Source of the DNA: Bacteroides zhangwenhongii
GTDB lineage: Bacteria; Bacteroidota; Bacteroidia; Bacteroidales; Bacteroidaceae
Assembly (NCBI RefSeq): GCF_009193325.2
Contig: NZ_CP059856.1
Coordinates: forward strand, 3,906,001-3,970,000
DNA: 64,000 bases
Direction of reading: 5' to 3'
A program made the translations under genes and the position numbers. This document shows, piece after piece, positions 46,136 through 55,826 of the stretch. Numbering within the stretch: the stretch's first letter is position 1; each line of letters opens with the position of its first letter. The notes under the pieces are model-generated. The model was not told the DNA's origin. It saw only the letters and a list, made by a program, of their open reading frames with translations, and searched no databases.

Positions 46136-48607
46136 ATGAAACGACTTATTTATACAATATGTTTATTGGTAGCCTGTCTGTCAACGGCAGGGGCTAAAGT
46201 ACTCACTGAACATAAAACCCGTCTCACCGACAACTGGCTCTATCTTCGGGGAGATATCGGAAATATTTGGGAAGCGGTACGCCCAGCCAGTCCGGGAACT
46301 TCGGAAAGTGTACCTTTATGGACACCCGTCACATTGCCACATTGCTTCAACGCGACAGATGCAGTAGACCCGGACTTGAACTATTATCAAGGTCCCGGAT
46401 GGTATAAGACATTGCTGGATATCAATAATCCTTATCCCAACGGACGAATTCTACTTGATTTTGAAGGTGCGGGGCAAAAGACGGAAGTATATATTTACAC
46501 CACTCTCGTTGCCACACATACAGGTGGCTACGATGAATGGACAGCAGATATAACGGAAGCCGTACAAGCTTTTGCCGCTACTCCCGAATGTGCCAAGAGA
46601 TTCGATGGCAAGATTCCTCTTTCCATCCGATGCGACAATAGCCGTGACGCGGAAATGATCCCCTCCGATCTATCAGACTTCAATGTGTACGGCGGATTAT
46701 ACCGCTACCTTAATCTGGTATATGTGCCGGAAGTTTCCATAGAACGGATACAGATAGATGCGAACCCGGATAAGGAACTGAAAAAGGGAACACTTTCTGT
46801 CCATGCTTTCTTTTACAATCCGGCAGACGTGCGAAAAGCCACCGCCAACATTATTATCAAAGACCCTTCCGGCAAAGTGATACTCAGCGAAGAAAAAGAA
46901 GTATTGCCACTTGGGAAAGCAGCTTTACTGGCAACCACTGTCCGGAAGCCGGAGTTATGGTCGGACGAACATCCGCAGCTTTACACTTGCGAAGTACGGC
47001 TGAAACACAATAATCAGGAACAGAAAGCGGTTGAACGCTTCGGTTTCCGCCGATTTGAGTTTATTGAAAAAGGCCCTTTCATGCTCAATGGTTCACGACT
47101 GTTGTTACGTGGTACTCACCGTCACGAAGACCATGCGGGCGTAGGAGCCGCCATGACGGAGAGCCAAATGCGACAAGAAATGACCCTAATGAAACAGATG
47201 GGTGTCAACTTCATCCGTCTGGGACATTACCAGCAATCCGGCATTATCCTTTCTCTATGCGATGAATTGGGTATTCTTGTATGGGAAGAAATCCCCTGGT
47301 GCCGTGGTGGATTGGGTGGTGAGCGCTATCAGGCGCAAGCCAAACGAATGTTGGAGAGTATGATTCATACGCATTATAATCATCCGGCAATCATCATCTG
47401 GGGCTTGGGTAATGAAAATGACTGGCCCAATGACTTTCCGGAATTTGATAAGGGAAAGATACGGACTTTCATGAAAGAGCTTCACGACCTCGCGCATCAA
47501 CTGGATGACAACCGTGTAACTGCCATCCGCCGATGTGATTTCTGCAAAGATATCGTAGATGTCTATTCTCCTTCTATCTGGGCAGGATGGTACAGAGGTA
47601 TATTTACTGATTATAAAAACGCCTCATACCATGAGATGCAGCAGGTGAAACACTTCTTTCATGCCGAATGGGGAGGAGACTGCCATGCACGCCGCCATGC
47701 AGAAGACCCCTTCATCAATCTGGATAAGATAGAAGCCGGTAAGGGTACGGACGAACGGGCAGGAGACGCTTCCTTATACGGTGGAAGCGCACGTGCCTCC
47801 AAAGACGGTGATTGGTCGGAAAGCTATATGGTACGCCTCATCGACTGGCATTTGAAAGAACAGGAGACAATGGATTGGCTGACAGGTTCCGCTTATTGGC
47901 CGTTCAAAGATTTCTCTACACCGGTACGCCCCGAGAATCCCGTTCCTTATGTCAACCAGAAAGGAGTAGTGGAAAGAGACTTGACTCCCAAAGAAACGTA
48001 TTACGTCTTCCAGTCTTATTGGACCAAAAAACCGATGATACACATCTATGGACATACATGGCCTGTCCGCTGGGGAAAAGCAGACGAACAGAAAGAAATA
48101 CTGGTATACTCCAACTGCCCTCAAGTGGAACTGTTGGTCAATGGTGTATCACAAGGTATGAAGAAACGCAACAGCCAGGATTATCCGGCAGCGGGACTGC
48201 ATTGGAAGTGTCGGTTACAAGCCGGAGAGAATACGGTTATCGCACGCTCTAAAGGAAAAGAGGAAGTGGCAGATACCCTACGCTTTGTATACGAGACCCG
48301 CACATGGGGCACTCCGGCACGCTTGCAAACAAAAGTAACGTCCTGCGGAACCGACCTTTCTTTGGTGGAAGTACAAATCGTAGACACACAAGGAATCCCC
48401 TGCCTGAACGCGAAAAACTTCATAGAGTTCGGACTGACGGGAGATGGAAAACTGATCGAAAATCAAGGAACTTCCATCGGTTCGCGAAAAGTACAGGCTT
48501 ATAATGGCCGTGCCGCTATTCGGGTAAATAAACGGAACGGAGAATCTATTGTATCTGTCCGTTGTGATATTCCACAAATTAAAACTACATTTATTTCAAT
48601 CAAATAA
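46136..48607 (+). CDS. Glycoside hydrolase family 2 enzyme
   Basis: An 823-residue secreted GH2 protein: signal peptide, jelly-roll domain (LPHCFNATDAVDPDLNYYQG, SDFNVYGGLYRYLNLVYVPE), Ig-like domain, TIM barrel with RGTHRHEDHAGVGAAMTESQ, FIRLGHYQQSG, acid/base Glu in WGLGNENDWP and the likely nucleophile Glu in FFHAEWGGDCH, and a C-terminal Ig-like part. The barrel motifs differ from the GH2 at 33653 (RLGHYQQS instead of RTSHNPP), so the two have different specificities. A beta-galactosidase is likely; a beta-glucuronidase cannot be excluded. Confidence 0.85.
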   Translation: MKRLIYTICLLVACLSTAGAKVLTEHKTRLTDNWLYLRGDIGNIWEAVRPASPGTSESVPLWTPVTLPHCFNATDAVDPDLNYYQGPGWYKTLLDINNPYPNGRILLDFEGAGQKTEVYIYTTLVATHTGGYDEWTADITEAVQAFAATPECAKRFDGKIPLSIRCDNSRDAEMIPSDLSDFNVYGGLYRYLNLVYVPEVSIERIQIDANPDKELKKGTLSVHAFFYNPADVRKATANIIIKDPSGKVILSEEKEVLPLGKAALLATTVRKPELWSDEHPQLYTCEVRLKHNNQEQKAVERFGFRRFEFIEKGPFMLNGSRLLLRGTHRHEDHAGVGAAMTESQMRQEMTLMKQMGVNFIRLGHYQQSGIILSLCDELGILVWEEIPWCRGGLGGERYQAQAKRMLESMIHTHYNHPAIIIWGLGNENDWPNDFPEFDKGKIRTFMKELHDLAHQLDDNRVTAIRRCDFCKDIVDVYSPSIWAGWYRGIFTDYKNASYHEMQQVKHFFHAEWGGDCHARRHAEDPFINLDKIEAGKGTDERAGDASLYGGSARASKDGDWSESYMVRLIDWHLKEQETMDWLTGSAYWPFKDFSTPVRPENPVPYVNQKGVVERDLTPKETYYVFQSYWTKKPMIHIYGHTWPVRWGKADEQKEILVYSNCPQVELLVNGVSQGMKKRNSQDYPAAGLHWKCRLQAGENTVIARSKGKEEVADTLRFVYETRTWGTPARLQTKVTSCGTDLSLVEVQIVDTQGIPCLNAKNFIEFGLTGDGKLIENQGTSIGSRKVQAYNGRAAIRVNKRNGESIVSVRCDIPQIKTTFISIK

Positions 48608-48619
48608 ACAGATAAAACC

Positions 48620-49831
48620 ATGAAAAACTCTATAAGATTGTTGATTGCTGTCTTTTTCCTGCTCTCCGGAGCAGGAAAAACGACTGCACAAGTTCCTGCC
48701 ACCAGAGTCTATGACGGAGAGAAGCTGGCCAAAGTAAAGGCACGTATGCAAGAAAAAGAGTACGCACCTGCCATTGCAAGATTAATGAGTGATGCAGACA
48801 AGGCATTGAAAAACAAACCCGTCTCTGTAATGGATAAAGATATGGTTCCCGGTAGCGGAGACAAACACGACTACATGAGTATGGGGCCTTACTGGTGGCC
48901 TGATCCCACTAAGCCCGACGGCCTTCCCTATATCAGGAAAGACGGTGTCCGGAATCCCAATGCAACCAGCGACCGCACCAATATCGGCAAGACGATAAGT
49001 AACATCCTTACATTGGGTACTGCCTACTATTTCTCCGGCAACGAGAAATACGCTGCCAAAGCTGCAGAATTCACCCGTGTCTGGTTTCTGAATCCCGCAA
49101 CCCGCATGAACCCCAATATGAACTACGGACAGATGATTCCGGGACGCAACGGAGGCAAAGGAAGAGGTTTCGGCATGATTGATGCTTATGCGTTCATTGA
49201 AGTATTGGATGTAGTAGAGATGATGAGTACTTCCACTTCCTTCACAAAAGCAGACCGCGAAGGACTTAAAAACTGGTTCAAGGAATATCTGAAATGGATA
49301 CAGACCAGTTCCGTAGCCAACGAAGAACGAACTGCAAAAAACAACCACGGATTGGCTTTCGACGTACAGCAGACAGTATATGCGCTCTTTACCGGAGATT
49401 CCGCACTGGCACGGAAAACAATCAGCGAATTTGCAGAGAAACGTTTATTCCCGCAAATTGAACCGGACGGCAAGCAGCCCCGTGAATTGGCACGTACCAC
49501 AGGATTCGGTTATACCAACTTCAACTTGATTCACATGATGGATATGTGTGCTGTCTGCCGGAATTTGGACATTGATATATACAACAGTACTTCCAAAGAC
49601 GGACGAAACATAACAAAAGCCCTGGAGTATATGGCTTCCTTCGTAGGCAAACCACAAAGTGAATTTCCGTATCAACAGATTAAAGGTTGGGACAAAGAGC
49701 AACAGACAAGTTGCTGGATACTGCGTCGGGCTTCTTTCTATGACAAAAAATCCGGCTGGGAGGCAATTAGCGAAAAGTATATGAATACTCCCAAAACGGA
49801 TAGAAGATACTTATTATATAGCTTAGAATAA
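48620..49831 (+). CDS. Alginate-lyase-fold polysaccharide lyase (PL38-like)
   Basis: A 403-residue secreted protein of the alginate_lyase (alpha/alpha)-toroid family (PF05426). Motifs include HDYMSMGPYWWPDP, PNATSDRTNIGK, RNGGKGRGFGMIDAYAFIEV, TAKNNHGLAFDVQQ (Asn/His pair of the active site) and PDGKQPRELARTTGFGYTNF (Arg/Tyr region). The family includes PL5 and, by recollection, PL38 enzymes on alginate or glucuronan; PL38 is my best guess. It would cut next to a uronic acid by beta-elimination, and the GH88 encoded two genes upstream would remove the unsaturated residue. Confidence 0.8.
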   Translation: MKNSIRLLIAVFFLLSGAGKTTAQVPATRVYDGEKLAKVKARMQEKEYAPAIARLMSDADKALKNKPVSVMDKDMVPGSGDKHDYMSMGPYWWPDPTKPDGLPYIRKDGVRNPNATSDRTNIGKTISNILTLGTAYYFSGNEKYAAKAAEFTRVWFLNPATRMNPNMNYGQMIPGRNGGKGRGFGMIDAYAFIEVLDVVEMMSTSTSFTKADREGLKNWFKEYLKWIQTSSVANEERTAKNNHGLAFDVQQTVYALFTGDSALARKTISEFAEKRLFPQIEPDGKQPRELARTTGFGYTNFNLIHMMDMCAVCRNLDIDIYNSTSKDGRNITKALEYMASFVGKPQSEFPYQQIKGWDKEQQTSCWILRRASFYDKKSGWEAISEKYMNTPKTDRRYLLYSLE

Positions 49832-49845
49832 ATATATTGAACGGT

Positions 49846-52371
49846 ATGAAAAGCAAATTACTCTTGATAATTCTAGGTATAGTTCTTTGTGTTCACACAG
49901 AGGCAAAGACAGATCCTAAAACGGCCCCTAAGATAAAAGTAGCCTGTGTAGGAAACAGTATCACTGCCGGAGCCGGCATTAAAAACCGGGATAAAGACAG
50001 TTATCCCATGATACTTGGACAGATGTTGGGCAAGGAATATGAGGTACGCAATTTCGGTGTCAGCGGTCGTACAATGATTCAAAAAAGCAATTCATACATG
50101 AAAGAGAAGGCTTATAAGCAGGCACTCGACTTCCGGCCGGACATCCTTATTATAAAGTTGGGGACAAACGACACTAATCCGATATTCTGGAAATATAAAA
50201 ATGAATATCCTAAAGATATGCAGACAATGATCCGCTCTTTCAAGCAAGTGTCTCCTGCCGTGAAAATATATCTTTGCTATCCGGTAACCATCAATGGCAA
50301 AAAATTCAGTGAGCGCGACAAAGTGATTACGACAGAAGTGATTCCCATGATTAATGAGGTGGCTAAAGAAGTGAATGCTCAGGTAATAGACTTGCACACG
50401 GTCACTGCCAATATGCCGGAGAATTTTGTGGATAACCTGCATCCTAATGAACAAGGCGCCCATATTCTCGCGAAAACGATTTATAAGGCGCTGACAGGTA
50501 AAGAAAGTACCCACGAGATACAACCTTTTCCGGGCTTGAAAGGAAAATGGAAAGGATACGAACGTTACGATTTCACCTATAAGAACAAAGCAGCTACCGT
50601 AGTCTGTCCCCAAAAGGCATTGGAGGGTAATCCCTGGATATGGAGACCGGCATTCTTCGGTGTATTCGCTTACGCAGACGAAGCGTTGTTGAAAGAAGGA
50701 TTCCATGTAGTCTATTACGATCTGACTCATGAATACGGCTGTCCGAAATCTATCAAAACAGGAACGGACTTCTACAACAACATGGTGTCACAATATGAAC
50801 TATCTCCCAAAGTTGTACTGGAAGGACTGAGTCGGGGAGGATACTATGCTCTGCAATGGGGAATCGCCCATCCGGACAAAGTAGCCTGTATGTATCTTGA
50901 CAATCCGGTATGTGATATGTTCAGCTGGCCGGGGAAAAAAAGAGAAAAACATTGGAAGGACTTCTTGAAGCATTGGGAACTGACAGATGCCACTCCCGAA
51001 ACTTTCAAAGAAAATCCGATATTCCATCTGCAAGCATTAGCCCAGCACAAAGTACCCATCCTTGCCGTATGCGGAGACAGTGATACCGTAGTTCCTTTTG
51101 CCGAAAATATGAAATTGGTAAGGGATACCTATGTTGAATTAGGAGGCCCGGTAGAAGTCATTATCAAACCGGGAGCGGAGCATCATCCTCACAGTCTTGA
51201 GAATCCGGAACCTATCGTCGATTTTATTCTTCGACACCAACCCGCATATAAGGAAAAGCAATATTATAATATTCGAGGTAGCCTGACGAACTCTTTTATC
51301 CGTTTTGAAAAAGAGAAGAAAGGACGTGTTGCCTTTTTCGGAGGATCTATTACCGAAATGCGCGGTTGGAGAAATATGATTCAGGAACAACTGAAGCAAC
51401 GGTTTCCTTTTACCGAATTTGACTTTATTGATGCCGGTATTCCTTCTACCGGAACAACCCCGCACGCTTTCCGATTAGACAATGATATACTGGCAAAAGG
51501 AAATATCGACTTGTTATTTATTGAGGGAGCAGTCAATGACCATACCAACGGTTTCCCTCCGTTGGAACAAGTACGTGGCATGGAAGGAGTAATACGCCAC
51601 ACTTTGACAGCCAATCCATACACAGATATTATCATGTTGCATTTTGTATATGAGCCCTTCTTAGAAATGTTCCCCAAAGGACAAGTTCCGGATGTTATCC
51701 TAAACCATGAACGGGTAGCAAATCATTATCTGATTCCTTCTATTAATTGTGCCCGAGAAATTTCGGAAAGAATAGAAAAGCAGGAGTTCTCTTGGAAAGA
51801 TTTTGGCGGCGTACATCCTAAATGGTTTGGACATAAATTCTATGCAGCCGACATACAGGCACTCTGGGATAAAATGTGGTCACTTCCCCAAAATATCACA
51901 CGCAAAGAACATGAGATACCTGCAAGATCTCTAGATAAATACAGTTATGCTAATGGAAAATTCATCGACCTGAAAGAAGCTCGGATTAAAAACGATTGGA
52001 CTATTGTCCCTTCTTGGCAACCCAAAGAAAAGACAAACACACGAAAAGGGTTCGTAAATGTTCCAATGCTTTATGCAGACTCTCCGGGAGCTACTTTCAC
52101 CTATTCTTTCAAAGGAAAGGCTGTAGGCTTGTTCATGGCTTGCGGACCATATTCGGGAATTATCGAATATAGCATTGACGGTAAAGAATTCCATGAGTTA
52201 GATACATTCACCAAATGGAGTAAAAGCCTTTATCTTCCATGGCTATACGTATTGGCCTCCGAATTGGACAATAAGAAAACACATACATTGACGATACGGG
52301 TATCTAAAAAGAAAAACCCTAAAAGTAAAGGTACGGAATGCGTCATCCGTAACATAGTGATTAATGAATAA
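49846..52371 (+). CDS. Three-domain esterase: SGNH, alpha/beta-hydrolase, SGNH
   Basis: An 841-residue secreted protein with three serine-hydrolase domains on one chain. Domain 1 (~25-220) is an SGNH esterase: Ser38 in GNSITAG, KLGTNDTN, and DNLHPNEQGAH. Domain 2 (~225-470) is an alpha/beta-hydrolase: Ser329 in LEGLSRGGYYAL, acid Asp in CGDSDTVVPF, His in GAEHHPHSLE. Domain 3 (~490-690) is a second SGNH-like domain: Ser501 in FGGSITEM, EGAVNDHTNG, and GGVHPKWFGH; the usual Asp three residues before His is Gly here. A C-terminal beta-sandwich follows. The ATG at 49846 replaces an upstream TTG. It probably removes acyl groups so the glycosidases can act. Confidence 0.85.
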   Translation: MKSKLLLIILGIVLCVHTEAKTDPKTAPKIKVACVGNSITAGAGIKNRDKDSYPMILGQMLGKEYEVRNFGVSGRTMIQKSNSYMKEKAYKQALDFRPDILIIKLGTNDTNPIFWKYKNEYPKDMQTMIRSFKQVSPAVKIYLCYPVTINGKKFSERDKVITTEVIPMINEVAKEVNAQVIDLHTVTANMPENFVDNLHPNEQGAHILAKTIYKALTGKESTHEIQPFPGLKGKWKGYERYDFTYKNKAATVVCPQKALEGNPWIWRPAFFGVFAYADEALLKEGFHVVYYDLTHEYGCPKSIKTGTDFYNNMVSQYELSPKVVLEGLSRGGYYALQWGIAHPDKVACMYLDNPVCDMFSWPGKKREKHWKDFLKHWELTDATPETFKENPIFHLQALAQHKVPILAVCGDSDTVVPFAENMKLVRDTYVELGGPVEVIIKPGAEHHPHSLENPEPIVDFILRHQPAYKEKQYYNIRGSLTNSFIRFEKEKKGRVAFFGGSITEMRGWRNMIQEQLKQRFPFTEFDFIDAGIPSTGTTPHAFRLDNDILAKGNIDLLFIEGAVNDHTNGFPPLEQVRGMEGVIRHTLTANPYTDIIMLHFVYEPFLEMFPKGQVPDVILNHERVANHYLIPSINCAREISERIEKQEFSWKDFGGVHPKWFGHKFYAADIQALWDKMWSLPQNITRKEHEIPARSLDKYSYANGKFIDLKEARIKNDWTIVPSWQPKEKTNTRKGFVNVPMLYADSPGATFTYSFKGKAVGLFMACGPYSGIIEYSIDGKEFHELDTFTKWSKSLYLPWLYVLASELDNKKTHTLTIRVSKKKNPKSKGTECVIRNIVINE

Positions 52372-52451
52372 CCGTCAACTATATGTCTTCCTGTATGAAT
52401 TGATTTAAATCAAAATCGTTTCACACGAACTCATCCTGACCAATTTTGTTT

Positions 52452-52459
52452 TACCTTTG
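52452..52459 (+). promoter_or_regulatory. -7 promoter element of the MFS gene
   Basis: TACCTTTG matches TAnnTTTG, 53 bases before the ATG at 52512. This separates the MFS gene from the PUL operon. Confidence 0.6.
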
Positions 52460-52511
52460 CACCCGCAAAAAAATAAAGGTAAAAAGTAACAGGTATTAGG
52501 TAGGGTTTCGT

Positions 52512-53654
52512 ATGAAGAAGAGTCTTATTGCATTGGCGTTCGGCACACTGGGATTGGGTATTGCCGAATTTGTAATGATGGGAATATTGCCCGACGTGGC
52601 AAAAGATCTAGGTATCAGTATCCCGACTGCGGGACATTTCATTTCGGCATACGCTTTGGGCGTATGTGTTGGCGCACCTGTATTGACATTGGCCCGTAAA
52701 TACCCGTTGAAACACATTCTGTTAGTACTGGTTACCTTGATTATGATAGGTAATATCTGCGCGGCAATGGCCCCCAATTATTGGGTATTGCTAATTGCCC
52801 GTTTCATCTCCGGGCTTCCTCATGGTGCTTATTTCGGAGTAGGTTCTATCGTCGCGGAAAGACTGGCCGATAAAGGAAAAGGTTCGGAAGCCGTTTCGAT
52901 CATGATTGCCGGAATGACCATTGCCAATCTTTTCGGTGTACCCTTGGGAACTTCTCTAAGTACCATGCTCTCCTGGCGTATCACTTTCCTGTTGGTAGGA
53001 ATCTGGGGAATCGTTATCCTATATTATATCTGGCGCTGGGTTCCCCACGTAGAAGGACTGGAAGATACAGGTTTCAAAGGACAATTCCGTTTCCTGAAAA
53101 CTCCTGCTCCATGGTTAATTCTCGGCGCTACGGCATTAGGCAACGGAGGTGTATTCTGTTGGTACAGCTATATCAACCCAATGCTGACAAATATTTCCGG
53201 TTTCTCAGTCGAAAGTATTACCCCTTTGATGATTCTTGCCGGATTCGGTATGGTAATGGGCAATCTGATTAGCGGACGACTCTCCGACCGTTACACACCC
53301 GGAAAAGTAGGAACTGCCGCACAGGCACTTATCTGCATCATGCTGTTGCTCATATTCTTCCTCTCACCCTACAAATGGGCGGCAGCCCTGTTGATGTGTC
53401 TTTGCACGGCAGGACTATTCGCCGTATCCAGCCCGGAACAGGTATTAATCATCCGTGTAGCCAAAGGCGGTGAGATGTTGGGAGCAGCCTGCGTACAGGT
53501 TGCTTTTAATCTGGGAAACGCCATTGGCGCATACGCAGGCGGACTTGCCGTCAGCGGAGGATACCGCTACCCTGCCCTGACAGGTGTACCGTTTGCCCTG
53601 ATCGGATTCACTTTGTTCTTGATTTTTTATAAGAAATACCAAGCAAAATACTAA
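52512..53654 (+). CDS. Major facilitator superfamily transporter (AraJ/DHA1-like)
   Basis: A 380-residue, 12-helix MFS protein. The start GIAEFVMMGILPDVAKDLGI, the GFVG-like motif region PHGAYFGVGSIVA and GRLSDRYTPGK are typical of the AraJ/YdhP group of arabinose- or drug-efflux permeases. The substrate is unknown. It has its own promoter and sits just outside the PUL enzymes, so a role in glycan use is not implied. Confidence 0.85.
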   Translation: MKKSLIALAFGTLGLGIAEFVMMGILPDVAKDLGISIPTAGHFISAYALGVCVGAPVLTLARKYPLKHILLVLVTLIMIGNICAAMAPNYWVLLIARFISGLPHGAYFGVGSIVAERLADKGKGSEAVSIMIAGMTIANLFGVPLGTSLSTMLSWRITFLLVGIWGIVILYYIWRWVPHVEGLEDTGFKGQFRFLKTPAPWLILGATALGNGGVFCWYSYINPMLTNISGFSVESITPLMILAGFGMVMGNLISGRLSDRYTPGKVGTAAQALICIMLLLIFFLSPYKWAAALLMCLCTAGLFAVSSPEQVLIIRVAKGGEMLGAACVQVAFNLGNAIGAYAGGLAVSGGYRYPALTGVPFALIGFTLFLIFYKKYQAKY

Positions 53655-53671
53655 AACTCTACCAAAATACC

Positions 53672-53679
53672 TATCTTTG
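53672..53679 (+). promoter_or_regulatory. -7 promoter element of ychF
   Basis: TATCTTTG matches TAnnTTTG, 42 bases before the ychF ATG at 53721. Confidence 0.6.
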
Positions 53680-53720
53680 CAGTCTGATTATCGATAACTA
53701 AATAAAAAAGAAATAGATAA

Positions 53721-54824
53721 ATGGCATTGCAATGTGGTATTGTAGGACTACCGAACGTGGGTAAGTCGACACTTTTCAACTGTTTGTCGAACGCAAAAGC
53801 ACAGGCGGCAAACTTTCCTTTCTGTACAATTGAACCGAATGTAGGTGTTATCACCGTTCCCGATGAACGTCTGAACGCATTGGCAGAGTTGGTACATCCG
53901 GGACGTATCGTCCCTACCACGGTAGAAATCGTAGACATCGCCGGACTGGTGAAAGGCGCAAGCAAAGGTGAAGGACTGGGAAATAAGTTCCTCGCCAATA
54001 TTCGTGAGACAGATGCGATCATCCATGTACTCCGTTGTTTCGACGATGATAACGTAACGCACGTAGATGGAAGTGTGAATCCTGTCCGCGACAAAGAAAT
54101 TATCGACTACGAATTGCAGCTGAAGGATCTCGAAACCATCGAAAGCCGTATCCAGAAAGTACAGAAACAGGCACAGACCGGTGGAGACAAAGCAGCCAAA
54201 CAAGCTTACGATGTGTTAGTCCAATACAAAGAGGCATTGGAGCAAGGCAAATCCGCACGTACAGTGACTTTTGAAACAAAAGATGAGCAGAAAATTGCTC
54301 ATGAGCTATTCCTATTGACCAGCAAGCCGGTGATGTACGTCTGCAACGTAGACGAGGCCAGTGCCGTAAACGGCAATAAATACGTAGATATGGTGCGCGA
54401 AGCCGTAAAAGACGAGAATGCCGAGATTTTGGTTGTTGCAGCCAAAACGGAAGCAGATATCGCTGAACTGGAAACGTATGAAGACCGGCAGATGTTCCTT
54501 GCCGAAGTAGGACTGGAAGAATCGGGTGTGGCACGCCTCATCAAATCAGCCTACAAGCTGTTGAATCTGGAAACTTTCTTCACAGCCGGAGAAATGGAAG
54601 TGAAAGCCTGGACTTATCACAAAGGATGGAAAGCTCCTCAATGTGCTGGTGTTATCCACACCGATTTTGAAAAAGGATTTATCCGTGCAGAAGTCATCAA
54701 ATACGATGATTATATCCAGTACGGTTCGGAAGCGGCTGTGAAAGAGGCAGGCAAACTAGGTGTGGAAGGCAAAGAATATATCGTACAGGACGGTGACATC
54801 ATGCATTTCCGTTTCAACGTATAA
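53721..54824 (+). CDS. ychF: Ribosome-associated ATPase YchF (Obg-like)
   Basis: A 367-residue protein of normal YchF length with the G-domain (GLPNVGKSTLFNCL, DIAGLVKGASKGEGLGN), a coiled-coil insert (residues ~130-175) and a C-terminal TGS domain (GVIHTDFEKGFIRAE, YIVQDGDIMHFRFNV). The nucleotide-specificity motif reads CNVDE rather than NKxD, as expected for this ATP-preferring family member. It is a conserved housekeeping gene linked to translation and stress. Confidence 0.97.
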   Translation: MALQCGIVGLPNVGKSTLFNCLSNAKAQAANFPFCTIEPNVGVITVPDERLNALAELVHPGRIVPTTVEIVDIAGLVKGASKGEGLGNKFLANIRETDAIIHVLRCFDDDNVTHVDGSVNPVRDKEIIDYELQLKDLETIESRIQKVQKQAQTGGDKAAKQAYDVLVQYKEALEQGKSARTVTFETKDEQKIAHELFLLTSKPVMYVCNVDEASAVNGNKYVDMVREAVKDENAEILVVAAKTEADIAELETYEDRQMFLAEVGLEESGVARLIKSAYKLLNLETFFTAGEMEVKAWTYHKGWKAPQCAGVIHTDFEKGFIRAEVIKYDDYIQYGSEAAVKEAGKLGVEGKEYIVQDGDIMHFRFNV

Positions 54825-54887
54825 CAATAAATCAAGAATGAAGAACTTTTCCCAGTCTTCATTCTAAATTCTTAATTCTTCATTAAA

Positions 54888-55799
54888 ATGAAATATCTCA
54901 TTGCAGGAACCGGAGGGGTAGGCGGCAGTATCGCAGGATTTTTGTCGCTGGCAGGCAAGGATGTTACTTGTATTGCACGTGGAGCCCATTTACAGGCAAT
55001 ACAGACGAACGGACTGAAACTGAAGTCGGATCTTAAAGGAGAACATACACTCCATATTCCGGCAACCACCGCAGAAGAGTTCGATGGAAAAGCAGATGTG
55101 ATATTCGTATGCGTAAAGGGTTATTCGGTCGATTCCATCGTAGAACTCATTAAAAGAGCCGCCCACAAAGATACGGTTGTCATTCCTATACTGAATGTGT
55201 ACGGTACAGGGCCGCGCATACAGAAACTTGTTCCGGAAGTTAAGGTTCTGGATGGTTGTATCTACATTGTAGGCTTCGTATCCGGCACAGGAGAGATCAC
55301 CCAAATGGGGAAAATCTTCCGGCTGGTATATGGCGCTCATCGTGGAACAACTGTAAAACCCGGCTTATTGGAAGCCATCCAACAGGATTTGCAAGAAGCG
55401 GGTATCAAAGTAGATTTGTCATCCGATATCAATCGGGATACATTCATTAAGTGGTCGTTCATCTCCGCAATGGCTGTAACGGGCGCTTACTACGATGTCC
55501 CGATGGGTGAGGTTCAGAAACCGGGAAAAGTGCGGGACACCTTTATCGGGCTTTCCACAGAAAGCGCTGCTTTAGGAAAGAAACTGGGTGTTGAATTTCC
55601 GGAAGATCCCGTTGCCTACAATCTGAAAGTCATTGATAAACTTGATCCCGAAAGCACTGCTTCCATGCAAAAAGACTTGGCACGCGGACACGAATCCGAA
55701 ATACAAGGACTGCTTTTCGATATGATCACAGCGGCAGAAGAACAAGGTATCGACATACCGACGTACCGAATGGTTGCGGAAAAATTTACCAAACACTAA
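54888..55799 (+). CDS. panE: Ketopantoate reductase-family protein (ApbA/PanE)
   Basis: A 303-residue protein with an N-terminal NAD(P)-binding motif GTGGVGGSIAG, VIFVCVKGYSVD, and the C-terminal ketopantoate reductase domain (KWSFISAMAVTGAYYDVPMG, LARGHESEIQGLLFDM). The family reduces 2-dehydropantoate to pantoate in coenzyme A synthesis; several Bacteroides carry paralogues, so the symbol is tentative. It lies 63 bases after ychF. Confidence 0.85.
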   Translation: MKYLIAGTGGVGGSIAGFLSLAGKDVTCIARGAHLQAIQTNGLKLKSDLKGEHTLHIPATTAEEFDGKADVIFVCVKGYSVDSIVELIKRAAHKDTVVIPILNVYGTGPRIQKLVPEVKVLDGCIYIVGFVSGTGEITQMGKIFRLVYGAHRGTTVKPGLLEAIQQDLQEAGIKVDLSSDINRDTFIKWSFISAMAVTGAYYDVPMGEVQKPGKVRDTFIGLSTESAALGKKLGVEFPEDPVAYNLKVIDKLDPESTASMQKDLARGHESEIQGLLFDMITAAEEQGIDIPTYRMVAEKFTKH

Positions 55800-55826
55800 T
55801 CATTAACCCATTAATAACTATATAAC

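Noticed and set aside
52512..53654. MFS transporter as the sugar importer of the PUL
   Set aside because: It has its own promoter, lies after the operon end, and its motifs fit AraJ-type efflux permeases better than sugar uptake.
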